Assembly (NCBI GenBank): GCA_902801585.1
Contig: CADCIU010000019.1
Coordinates: 20,553 to 84,552 of the forward strand
DNA: 64,000 nucleotides
Direction: 5' to 3'
Source of the DNA: an uncultured Lachnospiraceae bacterium
Lineage (GTDB): Bacteria > Bacillota_A > Clostridia > Lachnospirales > Lachnospiraceae
The notes below the pieces were generated by a model that searched no databases, had not been told where the DNA came from, and worked only from the letters and a program-made list of their open reading frames with translations. Shown here piece by piece: positions 52,563 to 62,500 of the stretch; position 1 is the stretch's first letter, and each line of letters begins with the position of its first letter. The position numbers were made by a program, and so were the translations under genes.

Positions 52563-53537
52563 TTATCGGAAGCGAAGCCCTGCCTGGATCCTCGCCCGGT
52601 TGAGTACCTCATTCACTTCAAGGCTCTTTCTGAGCTGCGAATAGCAGAATTCGTAATCCTCCTCGTCGATCGCGCGGATGAACTGCGTAAACTCCGGGAT
52701 CATCCTTCTCTCAGCATACTGCTCGCTGAAGGTCTCCGTAGTCCCGTCCCGCAGCCGCAGCGTCACGTCTCCGACTTTGTTGGGCGTGCTCGTGCTCTGT
52801 ATATATCCCTTGGTCCCCTGGATCGTTCCGCCAAGATCTCCGTTGCAGTCTTTTGCCGCAGTGCATACAGCGATAAAGTGTGGATAGAGCATCATCAGAA
52901 CACCGCTGGTATCGATCTTCTTCTCCATGTTGGGAAAATAGGAAATGCTCTCCGGTTTTCCGAACAGTCCCATCACATAATGAATATTGTAGAGATTGAG
53001 GTCCATCAGCGCACCACCCGACTTTTTGGGATCGAAAGCCGGTGCAATGATTCCCTTTTTAAAGTTGTCGTAGCGGCTCGAATACTGGCAGAAACGGCTT
53101 TGGACCACCTTGATCTCACCGATGCGCGGAAGCCACTCCTGCATCTTCTTGTAGCTGTCCATGTAGATCGTCGTGATGGCTTCAAACAGGCAGCGTTTCT
53201 TGCGGTGGGCCAGTTCGGCGAGACTCCCGGCCTCCCCCGCGTCATCGGTCATCGGTTTCTCGACGATGACATGCATGCCCTTCTCCAGCGCTTTTCTGCA
53301 ATACATATAATGCAGGTTATTGGGAACTGCTACGTACACAGTGTCAATCCCCGATGCGCACAGTTCATTCAGGTCATACACGGCCTCCGGGATCCCGTAC
53401 TCCCTGCTGAGGGCCTGTGCCTTTTCAAAACCGGTCGGGCTGCCCATGATCGCCCTGATCTCCAGCCCCTCCATCTTCACAAGTTCCGGCAGGAAATCCT
53501 TCACGATCCAGCCGGTTCCGATTATTCCGAGTTTCAT
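52563..53537 (-). CDS. Gfo/Idh/MocA-family oxidoreductase
   Basis: 324 aa from MKLGIIGTGW (GAGAGGGG upstream; earlier in-frame codons overlap the AarF gene and lack a ribosome site). Rossmann GIIGTGWIVKDF, then the family motif EKPMTDDAGEA with the catalytic-region Lys, and a C-terminal alpha/beta domain (GALMDLNLYNIHYVMGLFG). NAD(P)-dependent dehydrogenase of a sugar or inositol-like substrate. Last gene after aarF. Confidence 0.92.
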   Translation of the reverse strand: MKLGIIGTGWIVKDFLPELVKMEGLEIRAIMGSPTGFEKAQALSREYGIPEAVYDLNELCASGIDTVYVAVPNNLHYMYCRKALEKGMHVIVEKPMTDDAGEAGSLAELAHRKKRCLFEAITTIYMDSYKKMQEWLPRIGEIKVVQSRFCQYSSRYDNFKKGIIAPAFDPKKSGGALMDLNLYNIHYVMGLFGKPESISYFPNMEKKIDTSGVLMMLYPHFIAVCTAAKDCNGDLGGTIQGTKGYIQSTSTPNKVGDVTLRLRDGTTETFSEQYAERRMIPEFTQFIRAIDEEDYEFCYSQLRKSLEVNEVLNRARIQAGLRFR

Positions 53538-53577
53538 AACCCCTCTCCGTTTCATTGGTGTCTGCAGACGTATCCGA

Positions 53578-55251
53578 CTACTTGTTCCTCGTAAACAAAT
53601 GCCGGATAAAGACATACAGACAAATGATAAATGCCAAAATATAGCCGAAAAAGCCAAGCGCCGGAATCCCCAGCAGCGTCGGTTTCATATCTGTCGTACA
53701 GATAATGCTCGAGCTGATGAGCAGCGCCATGACCCACAGGCCCATGACCACGTTTCGGACGAGCCTTCTCATCAGTTTGGAGAAGTTCTTGGTCGCGTCC
53801 AGTTCCATATTGATCCTGGCCTGGCCCTTGAGATACTCCTCTAAGGCCACTTTGATCAGGGGCGGAATATCCAGCGTTCTTCCGGCTGCCTTGTAGATGC
53901 GTCTGCCGGCCTTTCCCGCCTCCTTCCTGAAGTCAAAACTCTGCAGCATCTCCTCTTTGAGCCTGCCGGCAGCGATCTCCGCCATATTGATGTCGGGGCT
54001 GATGTTGAGCAGGACGCCCTGCATCTGCGTCAGGCCGCGCACCAGCATTGTCATACCGTGGGGAAGCCTTATGGAATTGTCCTTCATGATCTCCATGGTG
54101 TCCTTGAAGAATTCCACCGCATCGATGCTGCCCATGGACGCGTTTCCGTACCGGTCCATGAGGTCTCGAAGCTCCCCGTAGAGCTTCCCGGAATCGATCT
54201 TGCCCTGCACATCCCCCAGGTCCAGGATCGTCGACTCGAGCAGTGCGATATCACCCACTGCGATCGCCCTCACCGCCTGTGCCATGAGTTTGCGGTCACG
54301 ATTGGTCAGACGCCCCATCATACCCATATCGATCCAGACGATCTTGCCGTCCATCACCTTGACGTTGCCCGGATGAGGATCCGCGTGGAAAAAGCCGTCC
54401 TCCATGACCTGTTTGACATAATTGTTGACAAGCTTTCTGCCGATCTCCCCCAGGTCATATCCCTCTTTGAGGAGCGTCTCCTTGTCGTCCACCGGACAGC
54501 CCCCGATATACTCCATGACCAGAACACGGGATGTCGTATACTCATGATACAGCTTGGGGCAGCGTATATAGCGGATGTTCTGATTGTTGCGGGCGAACTC
54601 CTCCATGTTGGCGGCTTCTTTGAGAAAATCCATCTCCTCCTGCGCTGTTGACCACAGCTCGTCGAGGACCATCTCCAGATCTACGACATTCTTCAGCCCG
54701 CCCACCGGCGGCAGGAGTCCGACGGCTCTCTTGAGCAGTCCGATATCCCTGGCCATGATGTCGTATATACCCTTTCGCTCTACTTTGACAATGACATCCC
54801 GGCCGTCCAGCAGCTTGGCCCGATGAACCTGTGCGATGGAAGCGGACCCCAGTGTCTCCTTCTCGATCGAAGCAAATATGTGGCGCCAGTCCTCTCTGTA
54901 GGAGCGGTTGATGACCTCCTCCACCTCCTCAAAAGACATCGGCGTGACCTCAGAGGTCAGCTTCATCAGCTCATCACAATAGCGCTGCGGCAGCACGTCG
55001 GAATGAAGCGACATGATCTGCCCCAGCTTGACATAGGTCGGCCCGAGCTCCTCCAGGATCGCGCGCAGCTTCTCCGGTGTCACTCCGCGAGTGATCTGGT
55101 GCCTGCGGAGCACTGCTGTGATCTCCCGAAGCCTCGGACGATTGTCCATCTTGGCTTTGTCGGCGGCGCCTGCTGCCCTGTCAGCTGTGTTGTCGGCTGC
55201 CTCACCGGTCGGCGCAGCCGGTATGTCTTTGTTCAAAGCATCGGAATTCAA
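53578..55251 (-). CDS. AarF/UbiB (ABC1) atypical kinase
   Basis: 557 aa. Family motifs: KLGQIMSLHSDVLP (KxGQ), the Ala-rich nucleotide loop GSASIAQVHRA, VIVKVERKG with the ATP Lys, FHADPHPGNVKV and WIDMGMMG. Two C-terminal transmembrane helices (about residues 505-550) put it at the membrane. Related to UbiB/COQ8 proteins, linked to quinone or isoprenoid lipid metabolism. Starts 4 bases after the phasin-like gene, a pairing seen in other bacteria. Confidence 0.93.
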   Translation of the reverse strand: MNSDALNKDIPAAPTGEAADNTADRAAGAADKAKMDNRPRLREITAVLRRHQITRGVTPEKLRAILEELGPTYVKLGQIMSLHSDVLPQRYCDELMKLTSEVTPMSFEEVEEVINRSYREDWRHIFASIEKETLGSASIAQVHRAKLLDGRDVIVKVERKGIYDIMARDIGLLKRAVGLLPPVGGLKNVVDLEMVLDELWSTAQEEMDFLKEAANMEEFARNNQNIRYIRCPKLYHEYTTSRVLVMEYIGGCPVDDKETLLKEGYDLGEIGRKLVNNYVKQVMEDGFFHADPHPGNVKVMDGKIVWIDMGMMGRLTNRDRKLMAQAVRAIAVGDIALLESTILDLGDVQGKIDSGKLYGELRDLMDRYGNASMGSIDAVEFFKDTMEIMKDNSIRLPHGMTMLVRGLTQMQGVLLNISPDINMAEIAAGRLKEEMLQSFDFRKEAGKAGRRIYKAAGRTLDIPPLIKVALEEYLKGQARINMELDATKNFSKLMRRLVRNVVMGLWVMALLISSSIICTTDMKPTLLGIPALGFFGYILAFIICLYVFIRHLFTRNK

Positions 55252-55254
55252 TGA

Positions 55255-55623
55255 TCAATCTTCTTTCTTTACAGCATCCTCCGCTTTCTGGATGAAAGCC
55301 TTGAGGTTTTCCAGTTCCTCGATCGTCATGCCGGCGATCTTCTGCTCCAGAGAATCTGCCTCTGCCTTGATCTCTTCCTCTTTCTTTTCTACCGTTTCCT
55401 TGATCTCGGCATCCTTCTCCTGTGCCGCAGCGGAGATCTCATCCAGGCTCTTCTTCACATTGCGTTTCAGTTCCTGATTGAGTTCCTTGCCCTGCTCGAC
55501 CGTGATCTCGCCTTTCTTCACAAGGTCTTCCACGATCTGCTGAGATTTTTCCGCTGTCGCTGCTGCTGCGCCAATGCCGACCAGAATCAGTTTCTTAATT
55601 CCGTCTCCGAGTTTCATATCCAT
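55255..55623 (-). CDS. Phasin-like coiled-coil protein
   Basis: 122 aa. N-terminal hydrophobic patch (LILVGIGAAAATAEK), a short middle, then a long charged helix (KEEEIKAEADSLEQKIAG). Matches small phasin-like/polyhydroxyalkanoate-regulator-like proteins adjacent to AarF genes. GGAGG ribosome site. Probably binds membrane or the AarF kinase. Exact function unknown. Confidence 0.78.
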   Translation of the reverse strand: MDMKLGDGIKKLILVGIGAAAATAEKSQQIVEDLVKKGEITVEQGKELNQELKRNVKKSLDEISAAAQEKDAEIKETVEKKEEEIKAEADSLEQKIAGMTIEELENLKAFIQKAEDAVKKED

Positions 55624-55640
55624 GATCCGTTACCTCCTTA

Positions 55641-56099
55641 CTACGATCCGATCAAATCTACAATAAAAAAATACAGCTTTGGAAAGAAGATCGTTCCGCC
55701 TGCCACGGCTGCCCAAATCGAAGAGATCAGTACTGCACCGGCTGCACAGTCTTTGGCCCTCTTGGCAAGAGGCTTCCACTCATCTGTGACCAGATCTACG
55801 ACCGACTCGACGGCTGTGTTCAGCAGCTCCATCCCCATGATCAGGCCGAACAAAATGAAGCACAGACACCATTCGGTCACGGAAATCTTCAGAATATTGC
55901 CGAAGATCAGCACCATCACTGCCGCGAAGCAGTGAATCTTAATGTTCCTCTCTTCCACAAAACAGATCACAACACCGTTCCATGCATTCGCAAAGCTCTC
56001 GCGCAGGGACTGTCTTCTTGATCCCCCTGTATCAGCGGGAGTCTCCTGCTCTGTTTCCGGATTCTGCCTGATTTCCTCTCTGAAGCTCTCTTTTGCCAT
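55641..56099 (-). CDS. dgkA: Diacylglycerol/undecaprenol kinase
   Basis: 152 aa. A cytosolic N-terminal tail of about 40 residues, then three helices with the DgkA signature GMELLNTAVESVVDLVTDEW and the Lys/Asp pair ...AKRAKDCAAGAVLI. In Firmicutes these enzymes phosphorylate undecaprenol rather than diacylglycerol. 17 bases upstream of the phasin-like gene. Confidence 0.92.
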   Translation of the reverse strand: MAKESFREEIRQNPETEQETPADTGGSRRQSLRESFANAWNGVVICFVEERNIKIHCFAAVMVLIFGNILKISVTEWCLCFILFGLIMGMELLNTAVESVVDLVTDEWKPLAKRAKDCAAGAVLISSIWAAVAGGTIFFPKLYFFIVDLIGS

Positions 56100-56161
56100 G
56101 CCTCCCCGTCCTGCCTTTCCAATTTCTAGTATAGCACTAAAACACGGGTGAATACAGAAAA

Positions 56162-56188
56162 AGAGCGGTGCCTTGGCAGCACCGCTCT
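56162..56188 (-). terminator. Intrinsic terminator of the FAD oxidase gene
   Basis: AGAGCGGTGC and GCACCGCTCT arms, 7-base loop, T-run CTCTTTTTC on the minus strand. Confidence 0.88.
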
Positions 56189-56225
56189 CTCATAGTATCG
56201 ATTATCTTGTCCGCACAGAAACTGC

Positions 56226-57650
56226 TCAGGAAACCTTGTAGCAGATCTTGCCGGGGTTCAGGATCATCTTGGGATCGAATACTCTCTTGATGCCTTCCAT
56301 GATGCGCATCTGTGCAGGGCCGGAGAAGTCAGCCAGATAGTCCATCTTGCCGTGGCCGATTCCGTGCTCACCGGAGATCAGGCCGCCCATCTCTGCTGCC
56401 TTGTGATAGATGTCTTTCATGAAGACTTCAACATCCTTCTTGAAGGTTGCCTCGTCGACTGTGTCGTCGCCGCAGGAATAGATGTGAAGGTTGCCGTCGC
56501 CTGCGTGGCCGAAGCTCTTGATCTTGAAGCAGTATCTGTCCTCTGTGGATTTAACATAGGTCAGGTACTCAGCGATCTTGGTAACAGGAACAACGACGTC
56601 GCACTCATCCAGCCATGTCGTCTCAGCCTCGATTGCCTCGAGGAAGGAGGAACGTGCTGCCCATGCATCGCGCTTCTTGTTCGGTGTATCTGCAACGAGA
56701 ACGTCGATCGCGCCCTCTTCCAATACCATCTCAGCCGCTTTCTCAACGACATCGTTGAGCTCGTCCATATCATTTCCGTCAAAGGTCACAAGCAGGTAAG
56801 CGCCTACTTCGATTCCGCCAATCTCCTTGGGGAATGTGCTTCTTCCGATGAAGCGCTCGGAGGAAAGAACGATCTCTCTCTCCATGAACTCAACCGCCTG
56901 AGGATTGAGGCCGTGCTTCATGAACTTCGGAACGGTCGCGATACATTCGTCAAGTCCCTCGAAAGGAATGATCAGGGATACGGTCTCCTTCGGAGCAGGG
57001 ATGACCTTAAGGGTCAGCTCTGTAATGATTCCAAGTGTTCCCTCGGAGCCGATCATCAGGTTCAGCAGGGAATAACCGGTACTGGTCTTGGAAACGGTAG
57101 CACCGAGTTTGATGATCTCGCCGGTAGGAAGGACAACGGTCATAGCGCGGACATAGTCTCTCGTGCAGCCGTATTTGACAGCACGCATGCCGCCTGCGTT
57201 GGTGGAAACGTTGCCGCCCAGGGTAGCGAATTTCTCACCCGGATCCGGGGGATAAAGGAGGCCTCTGCCAAGAGCGTCTTCTGCCAGATCATGCAGCAGG
57301 ACACCGGGCTCTACGCGGACAACAAAGTTATCCTCATCGTATTCCAGGATCTTGTTCATCTTCTGCATATCGATCATAACACCGCCGTGAATGGCGACAG
57401 ACGCTCCCGTCAGGCCTGTACCGGCACCGCGAGGGATGACTGGGATATTGTTCTCATAGCAGACTTTAACGATCGCTGCGATATCCTCAGTTGTGGTTGC
57501 ATCTACTACTACTTCTGGGGGATTAGAGCCGTAGATGGGCATCTCATCGCGGAAAAAGTCTTCGTTAATGTCACTGCCTGTATGCACCTTACCGGGTACG
57601 ATCTTCTCGATCTCAGCGACGATTTCCGGAGTCACTTTGTTGTACTGCAT
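56226..57650 (-). CDS. GlcD-type FAD-binding 2-hydroxyacid oxidase/dehydrogenase
   Basis: 474 aa. The FAD_binding_4 (PCMH) domain has PVIPRGAGTGLTGASVA and NAGGMRAVKYG. The FAD_oxidase_C domain ends with GLISGEHGIGHGKMDYL and the terminal PKMILNPGKIC. Matches glycolate oxidase GlcD/D-lactate dehydrogenase-type proteins, which oxidise 2-hydroxyacids; many anaerobes couple it to EtfAB, not seen here. Regulated probably by the adjacent FadR-type protein through tandem operators upstream. Confidence 0.93.
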   Translation of the reverse strand: MQYNKVTPEIVAEIEKIVPGKVHTGSDINEDFFRDEMPIYGSNPPEVVVDATTTEDIAAIVKVCYENNIPVIPRGAGTGLTGASVAIHGGVMIDMQKMNKILEYDEDNFVVRVEPGVLLHDLAEDALGRGLLYPPDPGEKFATLGGNVSTNAGGMRAVKYGCTRDYVRAMTVVLPTGEIIKLGATVSKTSTGYSLLNLMIGSEGTLGIITELTLKVIPAPKETVSLIIPFEGLDECIATVPKFMKHGLNPQAVEFMEREIVLSSERFIGRSTFPKEIGGIEVGAYLLVTFDGNDMDELNDVVEKAAEMVLEEGAIDVLVADTPNKKRDAWAARSSFLEAIEAETTWLDECDVVVPVTKIAEYLTYVKSTEDRYCFKIKSFGHAGDGNLHIYSCGDDTVDEATFKKDVEVFMKDIYHKAAEMGGLISGEHGIGHGKMDYLADFSGPAQMRIMEGIKRVFDPKMILNPGKICYKVS

Positions 57651-57740
57651 ACTTTGCTCCTTTCATAAATTTGCCTGAATACAATCGTCTGATTCCATTC
57701 AAGCCTGCACTATAGTTACTGTGTTCCTAAATATTCCCAA

Positions 57741-57756
57741 AATTGGTTTACCAATT
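57741..57756. promoter_or_regulatory. FadR/GntR-type operator 1
   Basis: AATTGGTTTACCAATT: 7-bp inverted arms about a 2-base centre, matching the TGGT-N-ACCA pattern of FadR-subfamily regulators such as LldR and PdhR. About 90 bases upstream of the oxidase start. Confidence 0.75.
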
Positions 57757-57765
57757 TCCCCTTAT

Positions 57766-57776
57766 TGGTTCTACCA
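57766..57776. promoter_or_regulatory. FadR/GntR-type operator 2
   Basis: TGGTTCTACCA: TGGT-N3-ACCA, spaced about one to two helical turns from operator 1. Likely cooperative repression or looping. Confidence 0.65.
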
Positions 57777-57914
57777 TTATGGTTCCATCATAAACGTTTT
57801 GTCAAAAATTGTCAATTCTGCAATGACTATCGACTCTTTTTTCTATGTTTTTACCAGTTTATATGCCGCATTTTGTTAGTATTTTCCTATTAGGACCGCA
57901 ATTGTCTGCAGGAC

Positions 57915-58619
57915 TTAGTCCTTAAACATCTGAATATACTTGAAATGTCTTTCCAGTCCCTCAAGCCCGGTCTGCAGGTTGCTGTTCACGACGCCCATGA
58001 CCAGCATTCTGTGCGCGTCCTCCAGCTTGTCATTGGTCCTCATCCCCTCTATGATCTTGCCGCGAAAGACCGGAATATAGCCTTCGATCACATTCAGCAG
58101 TGCCTTGTAAGTCGTGATCAGGTAATCATTGCGGGACGCTTCGATCAGTGTCATATGCAGCGCCATATCGTGTTCGTAGCGGTCCTTCTCCGTCTGGGCT
58201 TGGAGCAGCGAATCGAGATGGGCCGCAATGACGATCTTCTGCTGCTCGGACGCATAGTCCACCGCAAGATGCATGGCTTCTCTCTCCAGACAATAGCGGA
58301 ACTGCGTCAGATCGTCTCTTCCCATTCCTTTCATCGTATAGATGAGTGAGAGCATCTCCGTCATCGGCTCGTCAAAATTCAGAGACACGTAGTGTCCCGC
58401 GCCGTGCTGCGACATCGTCATGCCCATGTTCTCCAGGATGCGCAGCCCCTCGCGGACAGAATTGCGGCTGACTCCCAGCTGTTCTGCCAGTTCCCTTTCG
58501 CCGGGGAGCCTTTGACCCGGCTCGAAGCTGCCGCTGAGCACACCGCTCTTTACATAGTCGATCACGATCTTATATGGCTTGTCTTTCTTAAGTTCTTCGT
58601 TTTGATCAATACTCGCCAT
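57915..58619 (-). CDS. FadR-subfamily GntR transcriptional regulator
   Basis: 234 aa. N-terminal winged helix with the GntR hallmark PGQRLPGERELAEQLGVSR, then SVREGLRILENMGM. All-helical FCD ligand domain after residue 95 (FRYCLEREAMHLAVDYASE, DMALHMTLIEASRND). By pattern LldR/GlcC-like. Encoded upstream of the oxidase on the same strand, with two TGGT-N-ACCA sites between them, so it likely controls the oxidase, with its substrate as ligand. Confidence 0.93.
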   Translation of the reverse strand: MASIDQNEELKKDKPYKIVIDYVKSGVLSGSFEPGQRLPGERELAEQLGVSRNSVREGLRILENMGMTMSQHGAGHYVSLNFDEPMTEMLSLIYTMKGMGRDDLTQFRYCLEREAMHLAVDYASEQQKIVIAAHLDSLLQAQTEKDRYEHDMALHMTLIEASRNDYLITTYKALLNVIEGYIPVFRGKIIEGMRTNDKLEDAHRMLVMGVVNSNLQTGLEGLERHFKYIQMFKD

Positions 58620-58689
58620 GATCTCCCCCGTTTATTTCCAATTCAGACTTCCTGCACAGTCATTCTGTTCGGTATTCCCACTCACAAAT

Positions 58690-59460
58690 TCAGCTCTGCT
58701 TGAGGCAGATCAGGGATCCGTTGCGCCCGGTGACATGATGGTCTCCCCTGTAAGAATTGTATTCCTGTGTATTGCACATCGTGCACACGCCGCTCAGGAA
58801 TATGTGCTCCTCAAGTACACCCATCTCGATCATGAGATCTCTGTTCACAGCTGCCGTATCCATGAAATACTTCTGCCGGCCGTTCACGATGCGGTCCCTC
58901 CTGCAGTATTTTGACACATCCGTGATCGTCCGGAACTGCTCCACCACATCGTCCTCAATCTCAAAACAACACCCGAGAATGCTCGGATTGATGTAGACCT
59001 CGATATTCTCCGGCCTGCAGCCATAGTGAGAAATCATTTTCTCCACCGCCTTGGGGACGATCTTCTGTACCGTTCCCTTCCACCCGCTGTGGACGTTTCC
59101 GATCACTCCAAGCACCGGATCGTACAGAAAGACACTCTGGCAGTCCGCCGTATGGATCTCCAGGGCGACGCCGCGAAGCGCTGTCAAAAGACCGTCAGCC
59201 TCTCCGACCTCCTCCTCCAGATTCTGCTCGTCCACAATGACCACACGGCTGCTGTGGATCTGGCGCGTACACTTCTTCACTTTGCGGAAGTGATAGCCGA
59301 AATCGCGCTCGATCCCGGCGATCAGCTGCTCCCTGCCCTCCCCTTCGAGCCGGGCGCCGCCGAAATCCATCGGCTTTTTGGAATACAGCGACAGGATCCG
59401 CGCGTTGTTGATTCTCTTAAACATATAATACTTTCTGTCAAGAACAGAATCTACTGTCAT
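58690..59460 (-). CDS. YfiH/laccase-domain purine nucleoside phosphorylase-type protein
   Basis: 256 aa. Metal-site motifs: QIHSSRVV, HTADCQSVFLYDP and GNVHSGWKGTVQKI. Members (formerly polyphenol oxidase) act as purine nucleoside phosphorylase/adenosine deaminase or, in E. coli, edit peptidoglycan precursors. Cytosolic. Also has CTMCNT near the end. Monocistronic by spacing. Confidence 0.92.
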   Translation of the reverse strand: MTVDSVLDRKYYMFKRINNARILSLYSKKPMDFGGARLEGEGREQLIAGIERDFGYHFRKVKKCTRQIHSSRVVIVDEQNLEEEVGEADGLLTALRGVALEIHTADCQSVFLYDPVLGVIGNVHSGWKGTVQKIVPKAVEKMISHYGCRPENIEVYINPSILGCCFEIEDDVVEQFRTITDVSKYCRRDRIVNGRQKYFMDTAAVNRDLMIEMGVLEEHIFLSGVCTMCNTQEYNSYRGDHHVTGRNGSLICLKQS

Positions 59461-59510
59461 CTCATCATTCTCCCTATATCATCCCGCACGCCGATTCGGA
59501 CACGCAGCCG

Positions 59511-62500
59511 TCATCTTCCCCGGCGCCGGGCAAGCCCGGCAGCGATCAGCAGCGTTATGATCGCGACGACTGCCGCCGCAATGACCACATAGTACTTCCT
59601 CGACTCCGGTCTCTGCCAGATGGGAAGATCCGATCCCGCCTCATTGCGGATCAGGAGGGTCCTGCTGCCAAAATTCTGGATCGCCGCATCGACCTCTCTC
59701 GCGTTGATGCTCAGGTCCTTATTGACAGTAAAAGTGATCCCGTCACTTAAAAGTTTGTACCCATTCGGTGCAGAAACTTCCGTGAGCAGGTAGTCTCCCG
59801 GGACCAGGTCGTACACCGTGTATCCCTCTTCGCTTTCGACTGTGAACTGCCCTTCCTCCAGCGCCTGATCCTCTGTAAACGGGCTGTATCCGCCGTCCTC
59901 GTCCCGGATCTCAAGCTTGAACACTGCACCTGCGATCTTCTGGTCCGAGTCAATGCTGTTGACACTTACGATTCTCAGATAACACGAGTCCTTGGTGTTG
60001 GTGATCGTCATATGTGTCCCGCCGGTGACATATGCGGCCCTGTACTGCGGGATCGACGTCTCTTCGATCGTGTATTCGATCTCGTTCTCCCCTGAGGCGT
60101 CATACTTGACAAGGTCATCAAAGACGAGCGACAGCGCATTGTCCGCCGATGCCGTTTGGCCAAGAAGCAGCTCTTCCTGCAGGTTCGGGTCAGGGAACTG
60201 AATCGCTTCCGGTTTCGTTCCGGAAGGATTCTCTGCTGTAGAAAAGCTCTTGTAGATCGCGGTCCCGCCGTCGTCCGCGTCCTTTCCGATCACTTGCGTC
60301 GTGAGGACATTCCCGCCCCCGTCCAGAAGGCTGATCTCCACATCCTGCCGCTTATCTGTCCTGCCATCTTCTTCCACCCATACCAAAGTGGCACTCATGG
60401 TCACTGCCGGTGACAAGAAGTAATAATCTCCAAATCCGTCCTTCCCGACGTAAAAGCGGTGTCCGCTCTGGTCAAAGCTGCCCGGGATCTCTGTCTCGTT
60501 GTAAGATGAAGCGAACAGATCGCTGCCGGCTCTCACCCGATAGCTGTCGTCCGCGTCCGTGCCTTCGAATCCGTCCACAGACACGGCAAAAGACCGATAT
60601 CCCTCGGGCAGACTTGCCTTGTGCTCATCCTTCACTTCGCCGCCGCTCATGCCGGTGACGGCAACGGTGAGCCCCTCAAAGCGCCCTCCCGCAAGCTGCA
60701 CGAAGGTTCCCTGATAGACACCCTCCAGATTTCTGCCTGACGTGTCCGATTTGGTCTCTTTTCCGGTGCCGTCCCTTGTGTCCAGCGCAAACTTCTCGCC
60801 ATCGCAATAGGCATGTATGTCCGCATCTGCCAAAACACTGATCTGTTCCGCTCTCTTATTGAGCGCGCCGGAGCCGATCCCCGCAGCTCCCCATCCGCCG
60901 GTGGCTGTGACTATGCCGCCCGTGATCTCCACGTTCACAGACGTGTCCGCACCGTTGGTAAAGCCCGCTGCTTTGCCGACACCGGAGCCGATCCCCGCGC
61001 CGCCGGACATCTCTCTCTTCGTGCTCGCATAGCCGACCGCATTGACCGTTCCTCCCGAAATGGTCACATTGCAGATTTCCGCGCCGTTTCCGGTGCCGAT
61101 CCCGGCGCCATACTGTCCGCCTGCAGCCAGATCAACAGTGCCGCCCTCTATTTTGACAAAAGAGTCCCCCTCGGGGATCGTCTCCGCCTCATCGCGGCTC
61201 TCCTTGGATGCCAGAGAGCCGTTTCCGATCCCGGGCGCGCCTGAGCCGCCGACAGCCTTGATGATGTGTGCCTCCTCGCGGATCGTCGTCTGTGTGTGCC
61301 CCAGATAACCGCCGCCGATCCCCGCGCCGCCGCGATGCAGTGCGCCGTCGCTTCCGTTTGCACCTTGCGTAAGCCTTATCACACCGCCGGTGATCTCGAT
61401 ATAGGCATCCGCGCCGATGCCGCCGCCGATCCCCGCGCCCAGCCAATCCGACTCCGCCTCGTCGATCGTGCCGCCGGTCATCGTAACTGTGGCATAATGC
61501 CTCCCGGCTCCAAGGCTGCTGTTCCCCTCAGCGATCTCGATGCCGCGGCCGCTGCCGATCCCGGCGCCGCCTTCCCTGCCTTTGGCATGGACGATATGCG
61601 CCTCGCCGCCGATACGAATCTCGCCGCTGTCCATATGGCTTCCGCCGCCGATCCCGGCGCCGCCTCCGTATCCGTCCGCGGTGATATTCCCGCCCTCAAA
61701 GATGAGCGCGCCCCACTGTCCGGCATGACCCGAGACAGAATCGTTCGCATCGCTATCGCCTTCGGCATTTTCTGCTGCGCCGGCATTTTCTGCTGCGCCC
61801 GCTTCTTCTGCTGCGCCGGTGGTGCCTGTGGGTTCTGACGCGCGGTAGGCGAGGTTTACAGCGGCAGTATCACTGCTTTGCTCAGCGCTTGGTTCTGAAC
61901 CTGCTGCACTGCCGATCCCGGCAGCCCCTTCCTCACCGATCGCCGTGATATCACCGGAAGTAAACTGTATGTTCCCGTATTTTCCGGTCCTGTTCAAACT
62001 GCCGCCGATTCCTGCGGAACCGCGCCCGCCTTTCGCTTTCAGTGATCCGCTGCCGCTGAAAGTGACCTTGCCGATCGAGTCACCTTCTTCTCCGTCAAAT
62101 CCGACTTCAATACCGGCATAGCCGTCTCCGCCCGTAAGCTCATTATAGGATCCGTTTCCGAGCACGATCTCTGCCGTCACCCCGGGTTCGACTGTAATGG
62201 CTGCCCCGTATACAGGTGATGTGATCGTCAGTGAAGCAATCTCGACCACCGCATCTCCCGAAATCACAATTCTGTGTGTATGCGAGCTGTTCTCATCACT
62301 CGATATGCGAATACTGCCTCCCCGAATTTCGAGGAAGCCTTCTTCTTCATTGTAGGACAGATCCAAATCCTCTGAGGCATTTGACAGAACAAATTCTCCA
62401 TATGTGTTCTGCTTCGCCGGGACTATTGCAAATCCATAGACAGCAGGACTGTCCGTCTCAAATTCAAAGATCGTGCCGAAAATCTGCTGCGCAGCCGGTG

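Noticed and set aside
59511..59700. LPxTG sorting signal in the large surface protein
   Set aside because: The only LP in the region (SDLPIWQRP) does not match a sortase motif.
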